Origin: JAEYLA01 sp035561315
GTDB taxonomy: Bacteria; Bacillota; Clostridia; Christensenellales; CAG-138
Length of the DNA stretch: 13,792 nucleotides
Assembly (NCBI GenBank): GCA_035561315.1
Contig: DATMXR010000285.1
Span: forward strand, 1-13,792
Direction of reading: 5' to 3'
Shown here: one piece after another, positions 6,980 through 13,753 of the stretch
Position numbering within the stretch: the first letter of the stretch is position 1
Layout: each line of letters starts with the position of its first letter
Made by a program: the position numbers and the translations under genes
The notes under the pieces: model-generated
What the model saw: only the letters and a program-made list of their open reading frames with translations
Database searches by the model: none
What the model was told of the DNA's origin: nothing

Positions 6980-7899
6980 GCGTTTCCTCCTTTGAGCGCC
7001 CGTATGGTTTCCATAAGGCCCGCTTCGTCCTGTACGTTATAGACCTTGGCCCCGGGCAGTATCTTTTTGACGAGGCCCGCCAGCGTCTTCCCGGGGCCGA
7101 CCTCCACAAACGTATCGATACCGGTTTCCGCCATGGCGCGCACGGACCGTTCAAAAAATACGGGAGAGGCGATCTGCCGCGCAAGCAGATTTCGGTAGGG
7201 CGGGGCGTAGGGCGAAGCCGTCGCGTTGGCGTATACGGGGCAGGAGGGTGTCTGAAAAGAAAAATCGGATAATAGCTGAAAAAACTCCTCCGCCGCTTCC
7301 GCCATATAGGGGGAATGGAACGCGCCGTTCACCGCAAGGGGCATGCTCCTTCCGCCCGCCGCCTGCGCCGCCGCGCAAAACGAGGCAAGCGCATTCTGTT
7401 CGCCCGCCGCCACCAGCTGGCCGGGGCAATTGTAATTGACGGGATACACGCCCGGATGGGAAACGCACAGCGTCTCCACCTGTTCGTTCGTGAGCTTTAA
7501 TACCGCGGCCATGCCGCCGCCCGTTTGCTCCGCCGCCCGCTGCATCGCCTGCGCGCGCCCGCACACAAGGCGGAACCCGTCCGCATGGGAGAACGCGCCC
7601 GCGAATGTGAGCGCCGCTACCTCGCCCAGGGAAAAGCCGCATACGGCCTCCGGAACGATTTCCGCCTCCCGCAGCGCGCAGGCCGCCGCCAGATCCACCG
7701 AAAATACGCAGGGCTGCGTGTTGGCCGTCCGGCCCAATTCCTCCTTCGTCCCGGCAAAGCACTGCGCGCTTGTGCCGGGGCGGAAGCCGTCCGCCGCGGC
7801 GAACACGGCGCGGGCCGCTTCGGAGCTTTTAAAAAGCTCTTCCCCCATGCCGGGGTACTGCGCGCCCTGCCCCGCGAACAGAAAGGCTATTGCGCCCAT
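6973..7899 (-). CDS. fabD: Malonyl-CoA:ACP transacylase FabD
   Basis: FabD transfers malonyl from CoA to ACP, linking the acetyl-CoA carboxylase products to chain extension. The 308-residue protein begins AFLFAGQGAQYPGMG, with the nucleophile Ser90 in GFSLGE (88-93), Arg115 in CGRAQ, and His195 in NGAFHSPYM, followed by the VEVGPGKTLAGL end. The residue before the Ser is Phe, where E. coli has His; hydrophobic residues there are common in clostridial enzymes. The ATG at 7899 lies inside the fabK gene, 13 nt overlapping, with AGGAG upstream. The in-frame open sequence continues much further upstream but is only the shadow of fabK. Confidence 0.96.
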   Translation of the reverse strand: MGAIAFLFAGQGAQYPGMGEELFKSSEAARAVFAAADGFRPGTSAQCFAGTKEELGRTANTQPCVFSVDLAAACALREAEIVPEAVCGFSLGEVAALTFAGAFSHADGFRLVCGRAQAMQRAAEQTGGGMAAVLKLTNEQVETLCVSHPGVYPVNYNCPGQLVAAGEQNALASFCAAAQAAGGRSMPLAVNGAFHSPYMAEAAEEFFQLLSDFSFQTPSCPVYANATASPYAPPYRNLLARQIASPVFFERSVRAMAETGIDTFVEVGPGKTLAGLVKKILPGAKVYNVQDEAGLMETIRALKGGNAC

Positions 7900-8831
7900 T
7901 TGCAGGCTCCTTTCAGCAGCGTTTCCGCTTCGTCGACGAGCTCCCGTATGATTTCGCACGCGGGCTGCTCGCGGTTTACCAGGGCGGCAACTTGCCCCGC
8001 CATGACGCTGCCGTTTTTCATATCGCCCTCGCGGGCGGCAAGGCGCAGCGCGCCCGCGCCGTACTTCTCCAGCTCCTCGTTCGTGACGGAGCTGTCGTAT
8101 TCGCGGCGGATGAATTCCCGCATGAACTGGTTTTTGATGGCGCGCACGGGGTGGCCCAGGCGCTTGCCCGCCGTGGCGGTATCGATATCCCTGGCCTGCA
8201 GGATACGGTCCTTGTAGTTTTGGTGGATCGTGCATTCGTTGGCCACAAGGAACCGGGTGCCGAGCTGCACGCCCACCGCGCCCAGCATGAACGCCGCCGC
8301 GACGCCGCGCCCGTCCGCGATGCCGCCCGCCGCGATGACGGGAATTTCCACCGCGTCGCACACCTGGGGAACGAGCGCCATGGTGGTTAAGTCCCCCACA
8401 TGGCCGCCGCTTTCGCCGCCTTCCGCGATCACGACGCTTGCGCCGCTGCGCGCGACAAGCTTGGCGACCGCGGTGGAGGGCACCACGGGAACGACCTTGA
8501 TGCCCGCGTCGATCCACGCGCCCATAAACCGGGAAGGGTTGCCGGCGCCCGTCGTCACCACCGGCACGCGTTCGTCGATGACCACCTGCGCCACTTCTTC
8601 CACATACGGGCTCATCAGCATGATGTTCACGCCGAAGGGTTTGGCCGTTTGCGCGCGGGTCTTGCGGATCTCATTGCGCAGCCAGTCCGCGTCCGCATTC
8701 ATGGCGGAAACGATGCCGAGACCGCCCCCGTTGCTGACGGCGGAAGCTAAAGAAGCGTCCGCCACCCAGGCCATACCGCCCTGCAGCACAGGGTATTCTA
8801 TGCCCAGAAGGCCGCACAGCGGGGTCTTCAT
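7887..8831 (-). CDS. fabK: FMN-dependent enoyl-ACP reductase FabK
   Basis: FabK performs the last reduction of each elongation cycle, trans-2-enoyl-ACP to acyl-ACP, using FMN and NAD(P)H. The 314-residue TIM-barrel protein has the family features IEYPVLQGGMAWVAD (11-25), NGGGLGIVSA (34-43), EGGESGGHVGD (137-147) with the conserved His144, and the flavin phosphate region AAGGIADGRG (167-176) with QLGTRFL (189-195). These separate it from nitronate monooxygenase relatives when taken with its place between acpP and fabD. It is the only enoyl reductase in the cluster; FabK enzymes are known to be insensitive to triclosan, unlike FabI. The ATG overlaps the acpP stop as ATGA, with GGGGAG upstream. 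Confidence 0.95.
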   Translation of the reverse strand: MKTPLCGLLGIEYPVLQGGMAWVADASLASAVSNGGGLGIVSAMNADADWLRNEIRKTRAQTAKPFGVNIMLMSPYVEEVAQVVIDERVPVVTTGAGNPSRFMGAWIDAGIKVVPVVPSTAVAKLVARSGASVVIAEGGESGGHVGDLTTMALVPQVCDAVEIPVIAAGGIADGRGVAAAFMLGAVGVQLGTRFLVANECTIHQNYKDRILQARDIDTATAGKRLGHPVRAIKNQFMREFIRREYDSSVTNEELEKYGAGALRLAAREGDMKNGSVMAGQVAALVNREQPACEIIRELVDEAETLLKGACKWAQ

Positions 8832-9067
8832 GCGTTTTTCTCCCCGGCTTTCAGCTGTTCCTCGATGGCGTCGACGAGCCCCTGCACGGTGCGCATGGAT
8901 TCGGTCAGCTCCAGCTGGATGGAAAACGCCTCCTCCACGCTCATAGCGAGCTCCACGCGGTCGAGCGAATCTAAGCCCAGCTCCTCAAACGTGGTGTCCG
9001 GCGCAATGCTTTCCGCCTCGATGTCCTTATAGTCCCTAAGGATTTTCACGATTTTTTCGAAGATCAT
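8828..9067 (-). CDS. acpP: Acyl carrier protein
   Basis: ACP holds the growing chain as a thioester on 4'-phosphopantetheine. The 79-residue acidic protein has the attachment serine Ser34 in ELGLDSLDRVELAM and the usual helical pattern on both sides. Most bacterial ACPs read GADSLD here; this one has GLDSLD and an Arg after it, and the C-terminal tail (KAGEKNA) is more basic than usual. These are small differences in a typical protein. ATG 9067 follows AGGAGG by 10 nt and is 22 nt after the fabH stop. The phosphopantetheinyl transferase is not in view. Confidence 0.96.
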   Translation of the reverse strand: MIFEKIVKILRDYKDIEAESIAPDTTFEELGLDSLDRVELAMSVEEAFSIQLELTESMRTVQGLVDAIEEQLKAGEKNA

Positions 9068-9089
9068 ACGAATAATGCCTCCTGAAATT

Positions 9090-10055
9090 TTATTGCCCTT
9101 TGCACCAGCGCAGGACGCAGGCCCCTGTGGTAAAGCCCCCGCCGAATGCGCTTAAGGCCAGATATTCGCCCTTTTTGAATGCCCCCGCGCGGTTCAGTTC
9201 ATCCATCAGCACCGGAATGCTCGCGGCGGAGGTGTTGCCAAAGCGCGCAATGTTCATGTGGTACCGGTCCGCCGGGATCTTAAGCCGCCCTTTTGCCGCC
9301 TCGATGATGCGGCTGTTCGCCTGGTGCGGCAGGACATGTTGAATCTGCTCCTGCAGCAGGCCCGCCGCGGATATCACGGCGGCAAGGTCCCGGCAGATGG
9401 AGGATACGGCGAACTTGTATACCTCCTGCCCGTTCATATACACATACGGGTCGCGCTTCGGCCGGTTGGAAAACGGGCTGTTGCCCTGCACATTGGGGAT
9501 GAAAAGATGCTCGTCGTTGCCGCTTGCCGTGACCTTCAGGGAAAGAAGGTCCTCTCCCTCCCCCAGGACGGCCGCGCCCGCCGCGTCCCCGAACAGCACG
9601 CAGGTCGCCCTGTCCGTCCAGTCCGCCATTTTGCTCATGGCCTCCGCCGCGACGACCAGCACTTTTTTTACGCGCTTTCTTGCGAAGTAGCCGTCCGCCA
9701 CGTCCAGCGCATACAAAAAGCCGGAGCACGCGGCGTTGATATCCATTGCGGGGCAGTTCGCCCCCAGCTCCTTTTGCAGCATGCAGGCCATCGTGGGGGT
9801 GATGTACTCGTTGCGTATGGTGGCGCAGAGTATCAGGTCAAGCTCCTTCGGGCTTACGCCCGCGTCTTCAAGCGCGCGCTTCGCGGCCGTAAGCGCGATA
9901 TCGGTGATCGTCTCGTCGGTCAGCACGCGGCGTTCCCGTACGCCCGTGCGGGTGCGGATCCATTCGTCCGATGTATCCACCATGGCGGAAAGCTCGCCGT
10001 TTGTCACAACGCGCTTGGGGTACGCGCTGCCGGTGCCGCATATTGAAAAGCTCAT
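9090..10055 (-). CDS. fabH: 3-oxoacyl-ACP synthase III (FabH)
   Basis: FabH starts each chain by condensing an acyl-CoA primer with malonyl-ACP. The 321-residue protein has the catalytic triad Cys110 (INAACSGFLYAL), His244 (LPHQANSRI) and Asn274 (RFGNTSAAS), numbered almost as in E. coli, and the C-terminal GGGFTTGACVLRW. Whether it prefers acetyl or branched primers cannot be read from these motifs. Its ATG touches the fabT stop with no base between, so fabT and fabH must share a transcript. A gap of 22 nt leads to acpP. Confidence 0.97.
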   Translation of the reverse strand: MSFSICGTGSAYPKRVVTNGELSAMVDTSDEWIRTRTGVRERRVLTDETITDIALTAAKRALEDAGVSPKELDLILCATIRNEYITPTMACMLQKELGANCPAMDINAACSGFLYALDVADGYFARKRVKKVLVVAAEAMSKMADWTDRATCVLFGDAAGAAVLGEGEDLLSLKVTASGNDEHLFIPNVQGNSPFSNRPKRDPYVYMNGQEVYKFAVSSICRDLAAVISAAGLLQEQIQHVLPHQANSRIIEAAKGRLKIPADRYHMNIARFGNTSAASIPVLMDELNRAGAFKKGEYLALSAFGGGFTTGACVLRWCKGQ

Positions 10056-10514
10056 TTATGCCTCCGCAGTGTTAATCTTGCCCTTGAAGAACGCGTTGAG
10101 CTTCATGACGCCCTTCATCAGCGCATGCTTCTCTTCCTCGTTCATTTCGCGAAGGACCGATCTGACCATGTTTTCATGGAAGTAACGGTGGGCGGCGTCC
10201 GCCTTTTTACCGCTTTTGGTCAGCTTGACGTATACCGTCCGGCTGTCCGCTTCCCCGCGCACCTTTTCCACATAGCCCTTTGCCGCAAGCTTGTTGATCG
10301 CCACCGTCACCGAGGGCAGCGTAATGCGCATATCCTCCGCGATGGAGCTTATGGTTCTTCCGCTTTCCTGAAATTTGCCCACGGATTCGATCAGGTGCAG
10401 CTCGCCTATGGTGAGGTTTATGACGCTGCTCTCAAGCGTCTTTTCCTCCACCTTGAGAATGTTGCGGAACGTATCGACGAACAGTTCATTCAGGTGCGCC
10501 GAAAACTCATCCAA
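10056..10514 (-). CDS. fabT: MarR-family repressor of fatty acid synthesis (FabT)
   Basis: This 152-residue protein has the MarR plan: N-terminal dimer helices, a winged helix-turn-helix at about 54-99 (TISSIAEDMRITLPSVTVAI, then the wing with DSRTVYVKLT), and C-terminal dimer helices. A MarR gene directly before fabH is FabT in streptococci and lactococci, where it represses the fab genes, aided by long-chain acyl-ACP; that role here is inferred from position. The start is a TTG at 10514, with GGGGAGGG (10530-10523) 8 nt before it; the nearby ATG at 10510 is out of frame. It is the first gene of the operon, so it likely controls itself through the palindrome at 10538-10554. No known ligand site can be read from sequence. 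Confidence 0.9.
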   Translation of the reverse strand: MDEFSAHLNELFVDTFRNILKVEEKTLESSVINLTIGELHLIESVGKFQESGRTISSIAEDMRITLPSVTVAINKLAAKGYVEKVRGEADSRTVYVKLTKSGKKADAAHRYFHENMVRSVLREMNEEEKHALMKGVMKLNAFFKGKINTAEA

Positions 10515-10522
10515 ACGTTTGG
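10511..10522. other. 12-bp perfect palindrome over the fabT start codon
   Basis: CCAAACGTTTGG is a perfect dyad that overlaps the fabT TTG and fills the gap to its Shine-Dalgarno (10523-10530). Its centre AAACGTTT resembles the core of catabolite (cre) sites, but the flanking TG of the consensus is missing. It could also form a small hairpin in the mRNA. It may be an additional operator or chance. Confidence 0.35.
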
Positions 10523-10537
10523 CCCTCCCCGCAATAC

Positions 10538-10554
10538 TTAGATTGACTAACTAA
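10538..10554 (-). promoter_or_regulatory. Candidate FabT operator
   Basis: TTAGTTAGTCAATCTAA reads the same on both strands at 12 of 17 positions, with the pattern TTAG-T-G-C-A-CTAA symmetrical about position 10546. It begins at the last base of the -10 box and covers the probable start of transcription, where a bound dimer would block RNA polymerase. Size and symmetry suit MarR-type repressors; it is not an exact copy of the FabT box as I remember it from streptococci (TTTGA and TCAAA halves). Confidence 0.55.
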
Positions 10555-10582
10555 TGATAATGCTCCCATGTTATGTTGTCAA
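10554..10582 (-). promoter_or_regulatory. Promoter of the fab operon
   Basis: TTGACA (10582-10577) and TATCAT (10559-10554) are 17 nt apart: a perfect -35 and a five-of-six -10. Transcription would start near 10547, giving a 33-nt leader before the fabT TTG. No other promoter as good is visible within the operon, so all 13 genes probably depend on it. Confidence 0.85.
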
Positions 10583-10623
10583 GCGGCACAGCATGCCGCA
10601 ATTGCGCGCGTTTTGCTGGAAAG

Positions 10624-10654
10624 AAGCCGCCCTTCGGGAAACAGCTGGCGGCTT
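10624..10654 (-). other. Hairpin between araB terminator and fab promoter
   Basis: AAGCCGCC (10624-10631) and GGCGGCTT (10647-10654) form a perfect 8-bp stem round a 15-nt loop. On the minus strand CTTTCC follows the stem, a poor T-run, so it may be a weak second terminator behind 10710-10738 that protects the fab promoter from read-through. The rest of 10515-10809 outside the named elements holds no gene I can see. Confidence 0.4.
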
Positions 10655-10709
10655 ATTACCCCTTGCACCATAGCTGGATTCATAGGCTAAATCAACTCAA
10701 CCTAAAGAA

Positions 10710-10738
10710 CAAAGGCAGTGTACTATGCACTGCCTTTG
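10710..10738 (-). terminator. Intrinsic terminator of the araR-araB transcript
   Basis: An 11-bp perfect stem (10710-10720 with 10728-10738) encloses a 7-nt loop. On the minus strand the 3' arm runs into TTTGTTCTTT, a T-rich tract, about 70 nt after the araB stop. On the plus strand only three T follow within the stem. This direction fits the end of the ara unit. Confidence 0.7.
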
Positions 10739-10809
10739 CCGCGGTCGTTTGATTTAAGAACGGCATCCAATCTTTTCCGTCCGAAAGCGCGATATACTTT
10801 GAGGGCTCC

Positions 10810-12480
10810 TTATAAAGCCGTTGCGCGGCTGCGGATGGCTTTCAGGCGCTTCATGGCGTCGTTGGCGCCGCGGCCGAAATAATCGTGCAGCAGGTCATAT
10901 TCCGCGTACAGCTCGTCATATACCCGGACGTTCTCGGGTATGGGCGCGTACACCGTATCCTTTAGCTTGCCCATGACCCCCGCCGCTTCAAACACGCTGT
11001 CGTACCCGCCTTTTTCCCTGCCCGCGGCCACCGCGCCGAATATCGCGGAGCCCAGCGCCGGGCCCTGCGCGCTGCCGCCGATGCGGATGGGAATGCCCAG
11101 TACGTCCGCGTAAATCTGCATGGCCATGGGATTTTTCTGGGAAATACCGCCGGAGGCGATGAACTCGTTTACTTCCACGCCGCTTTCGCGGAAGGTCTCC
11201 ACGATCTTTCGGGTGCCGTAGGCGGTCGCTTCGATTAGCGCGCGGTACATCTCCTCCGGCTTTGTGGCAAGCGTCATGCCCAGCATCACGCCGGTTAAAT
11301 CCACGTCAACAAGCACCGAGCGGTTGCCGTTCCACCAGTCCAGCGCAACGAGGCCGCTTTCGCCGGCCTTGAGCGTTTGCGCCTTTTCGGTCAATAGCTG
11401 GTGTACGGATATGCCCCTGTTTTGAGCTTCCTCCATATAGGAAGCCGGGCAGCAGTTTTCCACGAACCAGGCGAAATGGTCGCCCACGCAGGACTGCCCC
11501 GCCTCGTAGCCGAAGTAGCCGGGCAGTATGCCGTCCTCCACCACGCCGCACATGCCGGGGACTTCTTTTTCCTCCGTCCCCACCATCATATGGCAGGTGG
11601 AGGTGCCCATAATGGCGAGCATTTTGCCGGGGCCCGCGATCTTGCAGGCGGGGACGGTGACATGCGCGTCCACGTTGGCCACCGCCACGGCCGTGCCGGG
11701 CAAAAGGCCGGTGAGCGCCGCTGCTTCCTCCGTAAGTTCCCCCGCCTTTACGCCCAGCGGGGAAACCGGGCAGTTGAGCTTTTCCTCCACGACATGTTCC
11801 ATGCGCGGGTCCAGCGCCTTAAAAAATTCCGGCGAAGGGTAGCCCAGGCGCTTATGCCACATGCCTTTATACCCCGCCGTGCAGGCGTTGCGCGTCTGTC
11901 TGCCCGTCAGCTGCCAAACAACCCAGTCCGCGGCCTCGATAAAGTAATCCGCCGCTTCGTAGATTTCCGGCGCTTCGTTGAGCGTCTGCCAGATCTTCGG
12001 GAACAGCCATTCCGAGGAAATTTTGCCGCCGTAGCGCTTTAAGAAACTTTCCCCGCGCTCCCCCGCGATTTTGTTGAGCCTGTTCGCCTCATCCTGCGCG
12101 GCGTGATGCTTCCACAGCTTGATGTAGGCGTGCGGCGTATTTTCATATTCCGTCAAAAAGCACAGCGGCGTGCCGTCCTTTTTGACGGGCAGCACGGTGC
12201 AGGCGGTAAAATCCACGCCCACGCCTATGACGTCCTTCGCGTCAACGCCGCTTTTTTTGAGGACCTCCGGCACGGTCTTCTGGAACACTTCCAGATAATC
12301 CCGCGGGTGCTGCAGCGCCCAATCGTGCCCCAGACGCGCGCCGCCGGGCAGCCGCTCGTCCATGACCGCGTGCGCGTATTCAAGCGTGCTGTCCGAAAGC
12401 TCCTCCCCCGTCGTAACGTCCACGATGAGCGCCCTGCCGGACAGCGTGCCGAAATCGACCCCTATGGCGTATTTTTTCAT
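10810..12480 (-). CDS. araB: L-ribulokinase AraB
   Basis: AraB phosphorylates L-ribulose with ATP, the second step of arabinose breakdown in the cytosol. The 556-residue FGGY-family kinase has the AraB-type N-terminal phosphate loop IGVDFGTLSGRALIVD (6-21), GVGVDFTACTVLPV (86-99), the candidate catalytic Asp271 in NVDAHVTVP, MGTSTCHMM (291-299), and the C-terminal ASGGISQKNPMAMQIYADV (442-460). DFGTLSGR in place of DxGTxSxR of xylulokinase and glycerol kinase, and the length, support ribulokinase. The ATG follows AGGAGG. It is second in an araR-araB unit, 39 nt after araR. The isomerase araA and epimerase araD are not here and must be elsewhere or beyond the right edge. Confidence 0.95.
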   Translation of the reverse strand: MKKYAIGVDFGTLSGRALIVDVTTGEELSDSTLEYAHAVMDERLPGGARLGHDWALQHPRDYLEVFQKTVPEVLKKSGVDAKDVIGVGVDFTACTVLPVKKDGTPLCFLTEYENTPHAYIKLWKHHAAQDEANRLNKIAGERGESFLKRYGGKISSEWLFPKIWQTLNEAPEIYEAADYFIEAADWVVWQLTGRQTRNACTAGYKGMWHKRLGYPSPEFFKALDPRMEHVVEEKLNCPVSPLGVKAGELTEEAAALTGLLPGTAVAVANVDAHVTVPACKIAGPGKMLAIMGTSTCHMMVGTEEKEVPGMCGVVEDGILPGYFGYEAGQSCVGDHFAWFVENCCPASYMEEAQNRGISVHQLLTEKAQTLKAGESGLVALDWWNGNRSVLVDVDLTGVMLGMTLATKPEEMYRALIEATAYGTRKIVETFRESGVEVNEFIASGGISQKNPMAMQIYADVLGIPIRIGGSAQGPALGSAIFGAVAAGREKGGYDSVFEAAGVMGKLKDTVYAPIPENVRVYDELYAEYDLLHDYFGRGANDAMKRLKAIRSRATAL

Positions 12481-12519
12481 TCGATTGACCCTCCTGTAAG
12501 ATTATTGCAAATAAAAACG

Positions 12520-13611
12520 CTAGCTTTCTTCCGGCAGCCGCCGGACCGATTCCCGCTCCACCAGACGCGGCTCAAACAGATGGCCTCCGGCAAATCCGGG
12601 CTCCGCGATCATCCTCAGCAGCTGCCGCGCCGCAAGCTCACCCAGCGCCTGCCCCGGATGCACGATGGACGTAAGCGCCGGAACGCATACGGCGGCGAGG
12701 TGGGAATCGTCGTACCCTATGACGGATACGTCCTTGGGAATCTGCTTGCCGCTCTGGCGGAGCTGCTCGATGAGTGCGAGCGCCACCTGGTCGTTGTAGC
12801 AGAACACCGCGGTGCAGCCGGACACGCGGACAAGAAGCTGCGGGTCCTTCATGGCGAATATCGTTTCCCTGTCCTCGGTGGAATACCAGTAGACATGCTC
12901 CTCGTTCTGCAGCAGGTCGTGCTCCGCGAGCGCCTTCATGAACCCCTGATACCGAAGATGGCCCTGGTGGTCGTCATGCTTGAATATGCCGCCGATGCGC
13001 CTGTGCCCCATCCGGATGAGGTGCATGCACGCAAGATAGCCGCCCTTTTCATCGTCCACCGCGACACAGGGAAGCGCAACGTCTTTCACGAAGGCGTTGA
13101 CCTGCAAGACAGGGATCCCCCTGCGCATGAACTCCTCATAATACGCCGCGTTCACATGGGGCAGCGCGCTCTTCGCGGGTTCCACCAGCACGCCGTCCAC
13201 ATCCTTTTCCAGCATGGCGCGCAGGTGCTTGGCCTCGTTGTATGTTTTGTCGTACGTGATGCCCAGGTGCATGCTGTACCCGTGCTCGCTGAGCACGCGC
13301 TCCACGCCCTTGGTCTGTGTGGGAAAAATATAATCGTCCAGATAGGAGCTGATAATGCCTATGGACATGGTGGGCGTTCTTTCCGGCTGCATGTCCTGCG
13401 CGATATACGTGCCGCTGCCCCGCCTGCGCTCGATCAGGCCTTCCGATTCCAGCTCTTTTAACGCCTGGCGCACCGTCTGGCGGCTGACGTGGAATTTCAT
13501 GCACAGCGCGTGCTCGGAATACAGCCTGTCTCCCCGGCGGAACTCCCCGGATTCCAGAAGCGCGCGGACGGATGCCGCAAGGCGCATATATTTTGTGCCG
13601 TTTTTCGTCAA
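12520..13611 (-). CDS. araR: Arabinose-responsive repressor AraR
   Basis: The 363-residue protein joins a GntR-type winged helix (about 5-71, with VSRQTVRQALKELESEGLIE and the wing RRRGSGTYIA) to a LacI/periplasmic-binding-type sugar domain (about 80-360). The second half follows Bacillus AraR closely as I recall it: SSYLDDYIFP, DGVLVEPAKSALP, GIFKHDDHQG, CYNDQVAL, VIGYDDSHLA and a C-terminal FEPRLVERESVR. AraR represses arabinose genes until L-arabinose binds. I chose the TTG at 13611, with GGGAG upstream, because it gives the family length and N-terminus (TKYMRLAASVRALLESG); an ATG at 13734 would add 41 residues overlapping the promoter, and the ATG at 13587 trims the first helix. It heads the araR-araB unit and probably represses itself. 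Confidence 0.92.
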   Translation of the reverse strand: MTKNGTKYMRLAASVRALLESGEFRRGDRLYSEHALCMKFHVSRQTVRQALKELESEGLIERRRGSGTYIAQDMQPERTPTMSIGIISSYLDDYIFPTQTKGVERVLSEHGYSMHLGITYDKTYNEAKHLRAMLEKDVDGVLVEPAKSALPHVNAAYYEEFMRRGIPVLQVNAFVKDVALPCVAVDDEKGGYLACMHLIRMGHRRIGGIFKHDDHQGHLRYQGFMKALAEHDLLQNEEHVYWYSTEDRETIFAMKDPQLLVRVSGCTAVFCYNDQVALALIEQLRQSGKQIPKDVSVIGYDDSHLAAVCVPALTSIVHPGQALGELAARQLLRMIAEPGFAGGHLFEPRLVERESVRRLPEES

Positions 13612-13658
13612 ATTGACTCTCCCGCTTTGAAGAACTTGGATTCCGTAAAAGAACAAAA

Positions 13659-13669
13659 GAACGCCGTTC
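13659..13669. other. 11-bp dyad in the araR leader
   Basis: GAACG-C-CGTTC is a perfect dyad about 50 nt before the araR start and downstream of the predicted start of transcription. Beside it on the minus strand GTTCTTTT is repeated in tandem. It could be an operator or a leader hairpin; it is unlike the AraR consensus and may be chance. Confidence 0.3.
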
Positions 13670-13684
13670 CGTCTTGCTCCCACC

Positions 13685-13713
13685 AGTATACCGGATATCC
13701 CGGCAAAATACAA
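13685..13713 (-). promoter_or_regulatory. Probable araR-araB promoter
   Basis: On the minus strand TATACT (13690-13685) is a five-of-six -10 box. Seventeen nt before it is TTGTAT (13713-13708), a weak -35 that keeps TTG. Transcription would begin near 13678 and leave a leader of about 67 nt before the TTG start of araR. A weak -35 is common where a regulator or catabolite control acts. Confidence 0.55.
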
Positions 13714-13726
13714 CATGCCCGGGATA
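13696..13726. promoter_or_regulatory. 8-bp inverted repeat flanking the ara -35 box
   Basis: TATCCCGG (13696-13703) and CCGGGATA (13719-13726) are perfect reverse complements with 15 nt between them, exactly enclosing the predicted -35 box. This is where a repressor dimer or a DNA loop would shut the promoter. It does not look like the Bacillus AraR box, so the binding protein is open. Confidence 0.4.
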
Positions 13727-13734
13727 AAAAACAA

Positions 13735-13753
13735 AGTTGTATTTTATTTGTGT
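13735..13753. promoter_or_regulatory. Possible AraR half-sites upstream of the ara promoter
   Basis: The plus strand has AGTTGTAT (13735-13742) and ATTTGTGT (13746-13753), each close to the Bacillus AraR half-site ATTTGTAC, as direct repeats 11 nt apart rather than the usual inverted pair. They lie upstream of the predicted -35, in a position that could also affect a divergent gene beyond the right edge. Confidence 0.35.

Noticed and set aside
7900..8517. In-frame extension of fabD to 514 codons
   Set aside because: The added part is Arg/Gly-rich shadow of fabK; the FabD family N-terminus begins exactly at the ATG at 7899, which has a ribosome site.
10663..10692. Possible plus-strand promoter (TTGCAC then CTAAAT) between the fab and ara units
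   Set aside because: Both boxes are poor, and no plus-strand gene with a ribosome site follows.
12103..13461. A 452-codon plus-strand open frame across araB and araR
   Set aside because: Both minus-strand genes beneath it have full-length family matches; the plus translation is His/Arg-rich, has no recognisable motif and crosses the gap between the two genes.
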